Assembly (NCBI GenBank): GCA_913043885.1
Contig: CAJWOB010000034.1
Location: forward strand, 1-12,543
DNA: 12,543 nucleotides
Reading direction: 5' to 3'
DNA from: an uncultured Spirochaetaceae bacterium
Lineage (GTDB): Bacteria > Spirochaetota > Spirochaetia > SZUA-6 > Bin103
A program made the translations under genes and the position numbers. The stretch's first letter is position 1, and the number at the start of each line of letters is the position of its first letter. The notes below the pieces were generated by a model. That model was given only the letters and a program-made list of their open reading frames with translations, was not told the origin of the DNA and did not search any database. This document shows positions 6,868-12,543 of this stretch, piece by piece.

Positions 6868-7539
6868 TTATCCCCTCATCCTCAGGTTGTCCGGGTCGAA
6901 CAGCGGCGTGCTCCCGGCGACCGCCACCTTCACCGGGTAGCTTCCGTTCATGTACATCACCTGCAACTCGCGACCGACCACGGCGTGCTCCGGTGGCAGA
7001 TAAGCGAGCAGCAGGTACTTGCCTACCGACGGGCCGGCACCGGCGCTGGTTACCCGCGACCCCCTGCCCCGTGCGTCGACGATGCGGTTGCCCCTGCCGT
7101 CCAGGATCGGCTCGTTGCCACCGGTGGGGTAGCGGTCGATGCCGGCCGCCGAGGCCTGCGACTCCATGGTGAGGGTGCAGAGGACAGTGACCGGTGCCTG
7201 TTTCCTGGCCTCCAGGTAGGGTTCCTTACCGATGAAGTCCGTCGCCTTTACCCGCGGCCGGGCCAGGCCGGCCTCCGTGGGGCCGTACTCCGACTCCAGC
7301 TCCGCACCCATCAGCCGGTAGCCCTTTTCCAGGTGCCCGGTGGTGCCGTACACGCCGGCTCCCACCGGGACCAGGTCGAGATCTCGGCCGGCCGACCACA
7401 CCGCCTCCCACAGCTCCGCTCCGTGAGCGATCTCGGTGTAGATCTCCCAGCCGTACTCGCCGACGTAGGAGATGCGCAGCAGGCGCACCGGGATGGCTCC
7501 GACCGTGACCTCCTTGGAGAACCCGTAGGGCAGTGCCAC
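6868..7539 (-). CDS. C-terminal fragment of a GcvT-domain (sarcosine/dimethylglycine dehydrogenase-like) oxidoreductase
   Basis: A 223-residue remnant of the folate-binding aminomethyltransferase (GcvT) region found at the end of FAD-dependent sarcosine/dimethylglycine dehydrogenase-like proteins and in glycine cleavage T proteins. Seen: LPYGFSKEVTVG at the N-terminus, ISYVGEYGWEIYT, LVPVGAGVYGTTGHLEKGYR, EAGLARPRVK.TDFIGKEPYL, VTSAGAGPSVGKYLLLAYLP and the family-typical end GSTPLFDPDNLRM. The FAD domain and the first half of the GcvT module, usually several hundred residues, are missing. In their place upstream lies a phytanoyl-CoA dioxygenase N-terminus in another frame. The GTG at 7537-7539 is simply the first start after the junction and has no family support. 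It is probably non-functional unless the C-terminal barrel has an independent use. Confidence 0.75.
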   Translation of the reverse strand: MALPYGFSKEVTVGAIPVRLLRISYVGEYGWEIYTEIAHGAELWEAVWSAGRDLDLVPVGAGVYGTTGHLEKGYRLMGAELESEYGPTEAGLARPRVKATDFIGKEPYLEARKQAPVTVLCTLTMESQASAAGIDRYPTGGNEPILDGRGNRIVDARGRGSRVTSAGAGPSVGKYLLLAYLPPEHAVVGRELQVMYMNGSYPVKVAVAGSTPLFDPDNLRMRG

Positions 7540-7795
7540 CCCCGTCGCTGGCGCCCAGCAACGAGGGCGGTCGGTCGAGGGCGAAGTCCGGCTGACACAA
7601 CGCCTCCACGTAGTCGCTCAGCAGCGGGTGCTGCTGCAGCGCACGCTGCGGCTCTGCCGCCGGCGACGACCATTCCGGCAGCTCGTTGTCGTCGGGAATC
7701 GCGCCGTTGCATGCCTCGAGCTCGTCGGCGGTAAGCACCCCCGGCAGGTGCAGGAACCCCGACACGTCGAACCGATAGTCCTCGCGGTCGTCCAT
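7540..7795 (-). pseudogene. N-terminal remnant of a phytanoyl-CoA dioxygenase (PhyH) family gene
   Basis: From ATG 7793-7795 the minus strand encodes a PhyH-type N-terminus: YRFDVSGFLHLPGVLTADEL, then QQHPLLSDYVEALCQPDFALD and RPPSLLG at residues 75-81. After about residue 80-88 (7556-7530) family similarity ends and the same frame runs on to about 7226 as an out-of-frame shadow of the GcvT fragment, giving a 189-residue hybrid ORF. The iron-binding His-x-Asp and distal His of this Fe(II)/2-oxoglutarate dioxygenase family lie beyond the break, so the product cannot be catalytic. No Shine-Dalgarno is visible. It starts 43 bases after the propeller-protein gene on the same strand and probably belonged to one operon with it. 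Confidence 0.68.
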
Positions 7796-7838
7796 CAGTC
7801 AGCGATCATGGGGCGGGCCAATGAGCAGGTCGACGGGC

Positions 7839-9179
7839 CTATGCGGCGGTGAGGGCGTAGATGCGGGAGGCCCGCATGATGATGCGTGCCCGCACCGTGG
7901 TGCCCGCCAGCTCCCCGCCACTGCGGGTGCCGCCCTCGCTTCGCCACCCGAGGGGATGGGCGGTCTCGTCGAACGGTGCCTGCAGTATGCAGCCCTCCCG
8001 CTCGTAGCCGGGAATCACGCGGTCGCCCTGGTCGACCAACTCCACCATCACATAGGCCTGATTGGGCCGCGGGTTGCCCGGCGCCGCGATGGCGGCGTTG
8101 AGGAGGAGCGGTGTAGCCGGCATCGGAAAGCTGACTGTTTCGAACACGGCGTTGGCGCGGGAGGTGACGTAGGTGATGCGGTCGACCGGCATACCGAAGT
8201 GGGCGTCTCCCATGTGGAACACCAGCTCGTTGCCGATCCGCATCGGCTCGCACCGAATCGGCGCCCGGCCGCCATCCAGGGCGTTACTGCCGCGGAACGG
8301 GCGCTGCCAGTTGAGTCCGTCGCGGCTGAGCCACCATTCCGTGTCCACGCACTCGCCATGGCCATTCTCCTGCACCGGCGCGTGCCCACGCGGCAGGAAC
8401 GATCCTGCGTAGTTGAGCATGAGCAAGAAATAGCGGTCGCCGTAGGGGAAGGGGGTGCCGGCGTAGAACTCCAAGTCTGGCGGATCGGCAGCGTCCGGCG
8501 CGATGCTGTGCTCGGGCGGCACCAGCGGACGGCCGAGCGTCTGCCAGGTTCCCCGCTCGTCCTGAACGGCGTCTTTCCAGAGCAGAGCCGGCCCGTCCGG
8601 CGTCCAGCGCTCGCCATCCGGGCTGGTACGGAATGTCGCCACCCGCTGGCCTTCCATCGCCAGCTCGCTGTAGGGCTTTCGCGGCACGCGGATGAACCCC
8701 TTCTGCACCACGACGAAGCGCTGCGCGGCGCGGGACCACATCGCCCCCCAGCGGTCCCCTTCCTGGTACACCGGGTTGCCGGCGACCGCCCTCCAGTGAT
8801 CGCCGTCGTCGCTGAGGAACGCGTGGCTCTCGAACCCGAGTCCCAGCTGCTGCGTGTTCTTGAGGCACAGGTAGCGGTCGAGCTCCGGGCTGTAGGTGAT
8901 GGTGCCGACGTGCGCCCACGATCCCGCCGGCTGATCGAAGACGGTGCGCGTCTCCCGAAACGAGATGCCATCGTCGGTGGTGGCGCGCACGATCCGCCAG
9001 GCATCGCCGCGCGGCCCGAAGTAGCCGAACACCTCGTGGCCGCCCTGCAGCAGGCGCACGCACCGCACCTGGAACCCTGGGTCGACGCAGTCCCTGAGGT
9101 GACGTGCCGTCTCGGCGCCGAACGCCAGCTGGCCCCAGATGCAGTGGGTGTCGGCCCGATCGGAGAACAGCAAATGCAT
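7839..9179 (-). CDS. Beta-propeller glycosidase-like protein of unknown specificity
   Basis: A 446-residue protein without an obvious signal peptide. It has four Asp-box-like motifs (TDDGISF 68-74, SDDGDHW 123-129, SPDGERW 186-192, SRDGLNW 285-291) spaced through the first 300 residues, the pattern of a glycosidase-type beta-propeller (GH32/GH43/sialidase-like). DLEFYAGTPFPYGDRYFLLM near 235-254 resembles blade-edge segments of such proteins. The last 90 residues (MVELVDQGDRVIPGYE, then TVRARIIMRASRIYAL) look like a separate beta-sandwich of the sort that follows these propellers in uncharacterised environmental bacterial proteins. The ATG at 9177-9179 is preceded by GGTGGA at a good distance. 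It is divergent from the solute-binding lipoprotein, which suggests a shared carbohydrate theme. Catalytic residues cannot be assigned from sequence alone, so it might be a binding protein rather than an enzyme. Confidence 0.65.
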   Translation of the reverse strand: MHLLFSDRADTHCIWGQLAFGAETARHLRDCVDPGFQVRCVRLLQGGHEVFGYFGPRGDAWRIVRATTDDGISFRETRTVFDQPAGSWAHVGTITYSPELDRYLCLKNTQQLGLGFESHAFLSDDGDHWRAVAGNPVYQEGDRWGAMWSRAAQRFVVVQKGFIRVPRKPYSELAMEGQRVATFRTSPDGERWTPDGPALLWKDAVQDERGTWQTLGRPLVPPEHSIAPDAADPPDLEFYAGTPFPYGDRYFLLMLNYAGSFLPRGHAPVQENGHGECVDTEWWLSRDGLNWQRPFRGSNALDGGRAPIRCEPMRIGNELVFHMGDAHFGMPVDRITYVTSRANAVFETVSFPMPATPLLLNAAIAAPGNPRPNQAYVMVELVDQGDRVIPGYEREGCILQAPFDETAHPLGWRSEGGTRSGGELAGTTVRARIIMRASRIYALTAA

Positions 9180-9268
9180 CGGTCCACCGTAGCACGGTCC
9201 GGTAGCGGCCCCGGCCGTGGCCCCGACGGGCTATCGCCAGCTGTTGGCTTCGCCGTATATTCGAGCGG

Positions 9269-10831
9269 ATGGCGCTGCATGCGACGGGACGCAGCGGACG
9301 GGGGCCGTTGGCGACGGCGGCGCTGGGGGCCGTGCTGGCCGCGTCGGTGCTGGTGGTGGCCGGCTGTGGTGGTGGGGGAAGCGCCGCACCTCAGGCTGCG
9401 GAGCTGCCGGCCTCGCTGCCACGACCGCTCGCCGAAGAGGTAACGGTCACCCTGGCGGTTCCCCCAGATGAGCCAGAGGCCACCCACGCCGCGGCTATGT
9501 ACGATTGGCTGCGTCAGGCGACCGGCGTCAGCCTGCAGCCCGTTCCGTTGGCGCTGGGGCGCGGCTTCGTTGGGATACTCGAGCTCGGCGAGATGGCGCG
9601 TGCGGGCACGCTCCCCGACCTCATTCCCGAGTCGATGATCCCGGGCGATCCGGAGATTCGGCGCGACCTGTTCCTCAATGTCCTCGAACACCCGGGTCTT
9701 ACCCCAGCCTTTCAGGCTCTGCTGCGGTCCGACGACCTCTACCGGAGGGGTATCGCAGGCCGCATGACCGGTGCCAACGAGCTCACCGCTTTGGGCACCT
9801 ACGACCAAGGCCGGGCTCCCTTTCTCGGCGGGCTGCTGTATCGCGAAGATCTGTTCTCGCGCTGGCGGCTGCGGCACGAGACGTGGGACGAGCTGGCGGC
9901 ATCGTTGAAGGCGCTGAAGGCTCAGTTCCCCGGGAGCTACCCGTTCCGCGCTTCGCAGGAGGAGGTGCTCTACGAGCTGCCCAGCTGGTTTGGCACCGGC
10001 TTCGACCGCCGGTTGGCCGCCTACTTCCACCCGGTGACAGAGGAGTGGCGGCTGGGTCCGCTTGAGGATCGCTTCATAGAGTACGTGGGACTTGTACGAG
10101 ATCTGCACCAAGCGGGCCTGCTGCCGGTCGAAGACCTGCTGTCGCGAAGCGGTGACGTGCGGCGGGCGGTGTTGCAGGCGATGGCCGCCGACACGGTGTT
10201 TGCTACCCCGTGGCGCGATCGTAGCGGCCCGTTGCTCGCGGGGCCGCAGCCGTATGGAGAGCTGACGTCCGAGGGGGAGTGGGACGGCGAAGGCGCGTGG
10301 TGGGCGCCAATGCCACTACCGGCCAGCTCCACAGGCGAGCGAGGCTGGGTGTCCGCTCGCCCCTGGCAGCCGATCTCCGCCGGCTGGCTGGTGACGAAGA
10401 GCTCCCCGCGGGCGGGCGAAGCCCTCATGGTGCTGGATACCCTGCTTGGCGAGCCGGCCGCGGAGTGGGCGGGGTCGGTCGCGGCCGGCGCAGAGTCGGT
10501 GGCCACGTTGCTACCGGTGTGGGGGCGGTTGCCGAGCGTCGAGCCCGCGGACCCTGCAGCCAGGTACTACCATCGGCGCGATGTCGCCACGTATGTGGCA
10601 ACAGGCGCCATCTTCACCGCCCCGTGGCCGCTGCTGGACGAGAAAAATACCGAGATTGCGCTGCAGATGGCTGGCGCCGTCGATCGGGTGGTCTCGTCCT
10701 GGGTGATGCGGGTCATTACCGGAGAGGCGCCGCTGGAGCCCGAGGCCATGCGCGAGGAGGTGCTGCGCCTAGGTGGCGAGCGCCTTATGGACGCGCTGGC
10801 CAAGGGCGAGCTGATGCGCGAGCTACCGTAG
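9269..10831 (+). CDS. Extracellular solute-binding lipoprotein (ABC transporter family 1, LplA/LipO-like)
   Basis: A 520-residue periplasmic or surface lipoprotein, probably the ligand-binding part of a carbohydrate ABC importer. Seen: a positively charged N-terminus, a hydrophobic stretch LATAALGAVLAASVLVV at 14-30 and the lipobox VVAGC with acylated Cys33, followed by a Gly/Ser linker. The mature part contains EVTVTLAVPPDEPEATHAAA (start of lobe 1), PDLIPESM, FLGGLLYREDLFSRWRL.HETWDEL (typical of family 1 binding proteins), ISAGWLVTKSSPRAGEALMV and a C-terminal helix-rich DEKNTEIALQMAGAVDRVVS. The length is usual for the large LplA/LipO-like group common in spirochaetes and Firmicutes. No permease or ATPase gene follows, so the partner transporter must be encoded elsewhere or was lost. 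The ligand is unknown. TATATT lies 8 bases before the ATG and could signal a very short leader. Confidence 0.82.
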   Translation: MALHATGRSGRGPLATAALGAVLAASVLVVAGCGGGGSAAPQAAELPASLPRPLAEEVTVTLAVPPDEPEATHAAAMYDWLRQATGVSLQPVPLALGRGFVGILELGEMARAGTLPDLIPESMIPGDPEIRRDLFLNVLEHPGLTPAFQALLRSDDLYRRGIAGRMTGANELTALGTYDQGRAPFLGGLLYREDLFSRWRLRHETWDELAASLKALKAQFPGSYPFRASQEEVLYELPSWFGTGFDRRLAAYFHPVTEEWRLGPLEDRFIEYVGLVRDLHQAGLLPVEDLLSRSGDVRRAVLQAMAADTVFATPWRDRSGPLLAGPQPYGELTSEGEWDGEGAWWAPMPLPASSTGERGWVSARPWQPISAGWLVTKSSPRAGEALMVLDTLLGEPAAEWAGSVAAGAESVATLLPVWGRLPSVEPADPAARYYHRRDVATYVATGAIFTAPWPLLDEKNTEIALQMAGAVDRVVSSWVMRVITGEAPLEPEAMREEVLRLGGERLMDALAKGELMRELP

Positions 10832-10880
10832 TAGGGGCCACGCAGCCGCAACCGGGCGCCCGTGGCGACGTCCCACTTCC

Positions 10881-11348
10881 GTGGCGGGCGCCCTGCGTGT
10901 CTCCCTCTCGGTCGCCGTGGTCGGTGTCGTGGCAGGGGTGGTGGCGTGGGGACAGGTGGCCACCCCCAACCGGCTCGAAGGGGGCTGGTTCATGCGCACC
11001 CCCGGGTCGCCTGGCATGACCGTGTACGAGCTCTGGCGGGACGAGGACGCAGTCTCCATCAACGGATTCGAGGTGAGCCGAGGCTCCTACGAGTACGACG
11101 AGTCACGGCTGACGACGTGGACCGTGGCCCCCGACGGCAGCCCCTACGCGCTTCACTTCTGGTACGTGGTAACGCCCGGTCAGCTGATGCTCTATCTAAG
11201 CCCTCCGCCGCTCTCGGGCCTGGCCACCGGTGTATCGACCGGTAGCTACTCGCCCTGGGCGTATCTGACGCGCAGGGTGGACCGTGGGCAGGTGGCCGAA
11301 AGTCCCGCGCTGGCGGAAGGCCCCGCGACAGCCGCCGCCGGGCGCTAG
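10881..11348 (+). CDS. Small exported or membrane-anchored protein, unknown family
   Basis: A 155-residue protein with an N-terminal hydrophobic segment (LRVSLSVAVVGVVAGVVAWG, about 5-24) that is either a signal peptide or an anchor. The rest looks beta-rich: LEGGWFMRTPGSPGMTVYEL, AVSINGFEVSRGSYEYDESR, LTTWTVAPDGSPYALHFWYV and QLMLYLSPPPLSGL. The arrangement (G-x-W near the start, then alternating strands with Tyr/Trp) is reminiscent of small lipocalin-like domains but I cannot assign it to one. It starts 49 bases after the solute-binding lipoprotein on the same strand and probably shares its transcript, so a role at the cell surface is likely. The GTG start has no strong ribosome-binding site. 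No lipobox cysteine is present. Confidence 0.62.
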   Translation: MAGALRVSLSVAVVGVVAGVVAWGQVATPNRLEGGWFMRTPGSPGMTVYELWRDEDAVSINGFEVSRGSYEYDESRLTTWTVAPDGSPYALHFWYVVTPGQLMLYLSPPPLSGLATGVSTGSYSPWAYLTRRVDRGQVAESPALAEGPATAAAGR

Positions 11349-11352
11349 CCGG

Positions 11353-12429
11353 TCAGACGACCCCGTCAGCCTCGCGCGGTAGCTTGCGTCGCTTCTTCAG
11401 TAGCTCTACGCCCGCCTCGGTGCCGTCGTGGAGCGTCCCCAGCCAACGATCGAGGGGCAGCAGGTTGTTGCCGTAGTTGCACTCGAAGTAGCGGTGGTGG
11501 AGGTAGTGATAGAAGGAATCTATCGACATCCGTGTGTCCGACGGCGTGTGCACCACCACCTGGTCGAAGCCGGCGTGACCGGTGGCGGGGCCCAGTCCGG
11601 TGCGCTGCATCACATATAGCATGTGGATCGGGTGAGCGGGCAGGACCAGGAAGATCAGCCAACGGCTGAGGTACAGCAGATGTTCGATCGGGTGCATCGC
11701 CATCCCCGACCATGGCCCGACGTTGATGTTGCGGTGATGGAGATAGTGGGCGGCGCGGTAGAACGGCTTCCAGTGCGTCAGGCGGTGGACGAAGTAGAAG
11801 TGAATGTCGTTCCAGATCGGCAGCAGTAGGAACAGGGCGACGAACCATACCGGGTTGCTGGCGAAGCCAATCCACGGCAGCCAGCCCCGTGCATACGCCC
11901 ACATCATCAGCGCTTCGTACAAAGTCCACACCATGGCGCCGCTGGTGAGCGACCAGAACATGTTGTCCCAGACCTGGTTGCCGAACAGAAACGCCTTGCT
12001 GTTGGTGGCCGGCCAGCGCGAGGTGTACTTGAACCGGGACCCCTGCGCGCGCCGGTAGTAGAGGCGCAGATGCCAACCGCCGGCTATCAGGAGCAGCAGC
12101 GCTACGTTGCGGGCGTACATAAGGAGGATCCACCCGGGCCGTAGCTCCGTGAGCGACGCGAGGGGGCCCGCTTGCCCCGCCCAGATGCCCGCCCCAGGCT
12201 GCAGCAGCCACCAGGTGAGGATGGCCAGCCCGGCATCGATGGTCCTCACCGGCCACAGGTACCCGTTCCACCCGAACAGCGCCTTGGCGGCCGCTTTGGG
12301 GCTCAGCCGCCAGGGGCGGCTGAACAGCGGGCTGCCCGACGCCACCACCCGTGGCGTCCACTCTCCCTTGCCGTTGCGGGTGGTCGTACCGTCGTCGACC
12401 TGCGACTCAGCGGCGACCGCCTCAGCCAC
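11353..12429 (-). CDS. Sterol desaturase / fatty acid hydroxylase superfamily membrane protein
   Basis: An integral membrane di-iron oxygenase of the sterol desaturase/fatty acid hydroxylase superfamily, predicted to hydroxylate or desaturate a lipid. Seen, numbered from GTG 12429 (358 residues): about five hydrophobic segments near 64-80, 100-120, 157-178, 193-215 and 255-275, and the histidine boxes HFYFVHRLTH (210-219), HYLHHRN (228-234), HPIEH (246-250) and YHYLHHRYFECNYG (307-320), which supply the iron ligands. The set is complete, so it is likely active. The GTG overlaps the stop of the upstream xanthine dehydrogenase gene as GTGGCTGA, an operon-like 8-base overlap. A TTG at 12480 would add 17 residues inside that gene and is less likely. 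It converges with the small exported protein gene with a 4-base gap. The substrate (sterol, hopanoid, fatty acid or carotenoid) is not known. Confidence 0.88.
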   Translation of the reverse strand: MAEAVAAESQVDDGTTTRNGKGEWTPRVVASGSPLFSRPWRLSPKAAAKALFGWNGYLWPVRTIDAGLAILTWWLLQPGAGIWAGQAGPLASLTELRPGWILLMYARNVALLLLIAGGWHLRLYYRRAQGSRFKYTSRWPATNSKAFLFGNQVWDNMFWSLTSGAMVWTLYEALMMWAYARGWLPWIGFASNPVWFVALFLLLPIWNDIHFYFVHRLTHWKPFYRAAHYLHHRNINVGPWSGMAMHPIEHLLYLSRWLIFLVLPAHPIHMLYVMQRTGLGPATGHAGFDQVVVHTPSDTRMSIDSFYHYLHHRYFECNYGNNLLPLDRWLGTLHDGTEAGVELLKKRRKLPREADGVV

Positions 12430-12543
12430 GCGCCCCGTTCGCCTCGTTGCCGCCGGCGCGATCGGCCTGGATGGCCGCAACCACCCGCGACGGGGTCATC
12501 GGCACCTGCCGCAGCCGGGTGCCGGTGGCGTGGTACACGGCGT
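12422..12543 (-). CDS. Xanthine dehydrogenase family molybdopterin-binding subunit, C-terminal end (partial)
   Basis: The last 39 residues of a gene that enters from the right edge on the minus strand and stops at TGA 12424-12422. The visible peptide begins AVYHATGTRLRQVPMTPSRV, the characteristic end of xanthine/aldehyde dehydrogenase large (Mo-binding) subunits, where NA-(I/V)-x-x-ATG-x-R-(I/L)-R-x-x-P-(I/M)-TP-x-(R/K)-(V/I) is conserved. A variable tail of about 18 residues (AAIQADRAGGNEANGARG) follows. The enzyme would hydroxylate a purine or aldehyde using Mo-cofactor; the substrate cannot be judged from this fragment. It overlaps the start of the sterol-desaturase-family gene by 8 bases. 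Confidence 0.8.
   Translation of the reverse strand, partial: AVYHATGTRLRQVPMTPSRVVAAIQADRAGGNEANGARG

Noticed and set aside
9256..9261. TATATT as a firm -10 box for the lipoprotein gene
   Set aside because: It lies only 8 bases before the ATG and has no -35 partner; it would require a leaderless transcript, so it is only mentioned in the gene entry.
7821..9443. A 540-codon plus-strand open frame opposite the propeller gene
   Set aside because: It is antisense to a gene with clear Asp-box motifs and has no recognisable domain.
8048..10111. A 687-codon open frame on the minus strand crossing the lipoprotein gene and the propeller gene
   Set aside because: Its protein is Arg/Ser-rich and low in family features, and it lies antisense to the well-supported lipoprotein and out of frame with the propeller gene; long open shadow frames are usual in GC-rich DNA.
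12430..12480. TTG start at 12480 for the sterol-desaturase-family gene
   Set aside because: It would overlap the xanthine dehydrogenase coding end by 59 bases and adds residues with no family match; the GTG at 12429 gives a normal operon overlap.
1..12543. tRNA, rRNA, CRISPR, insertion sequences, riboswitches or phage attachment sites
   Set aside because: No cloverleaf, direct-repeat array, transposase-like ORF or terminal inverted repeat pair was seen on reading either strand, including at the two gene junctions.

Overview
This is a GC-rich (roughly two-thirds G+C), gene-dense bacterial chromosome segment with no rRNA, tRNA, CRISPR array or recognisable insertion sequence. The gene set suggests a free-living or host-associated (possibly marine) heterotroph: GH32-type glycosidase, mannonate dehydratases, phytanoyl-CoA dioxygenase, a GcvT/sarcosine-dehydrogenase-like protein, a sterol-desaturase-type hydroxylase, xanthine dehydrogenase, monomeric isocitrate dehydrogenase and a large lipoprotein solute-binding protein. 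The long LplA/LipO-like lipoprotein hints at a spirochaete, but this is an impression from gene content only, not a phylogenetic result.

Layout. 1-889 (+): C-terminal half of a GH32 glycosidase that enters from the left, with an apparent frameshift near base 40. 1015-2859 (+): a probable operon of a small unknown protein, a full-length mannonate dehydratase (ATGA overlap with the small gene) and an in-frame chimera that joins the N-terminus of a second mannonate dehydratase to the C-terminal ACT region of D-3-phosphoglycerate dehydrogenase (SerA). 3034-3270 (+): a single-domain LuxR-type HTH protein, whose stop shares a CTAG with the convergent APH-like kinase at 3267-4235 (-). 4435-6663 (+): monomeric NADP isocitrate dehydrogenase, divergent from the kinase, with a TATAAT upstream. 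6664-6867 holds two small hairpins between convergent genes. 6868-7795 (-): a second chimera, a phytanoyl-CoA dioxygenase N-terminus running out of frame into the C-terminus of a GcvT-domain oxidoreductase. 7839-9179 (-): a beta-propeller glycosidase-like protein. 9269-11348 (+): a solute-binding lipoprotein without transporter permeases, then a small exported protein of unknown family. 11353-12543 (-): a sterol-desaturase-family membrane hydroxylase that overlaps the end of a xanthine dehydrogenase molybdopterin subunit leaving the window on the right.

Functionally, the left part is about polysaccharide, fructoside and hexuronate use (GH32, mannonate to 2-keto-3-deoxygluconate), and the propeller protein plus the solute-binding lipoprotein fit the same carbohydrate theme. 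The most unusual trait is the number of broken or fused genes: two clean gene-gene junctions without any mobile element, plus one likely and one possible single-base frameshift. Either the genome is undergoing active gene decay by deletion, or the assembly has joined different loci. Read-level evidence would separate these. No stretch longer than 300 bases lacks a gene.
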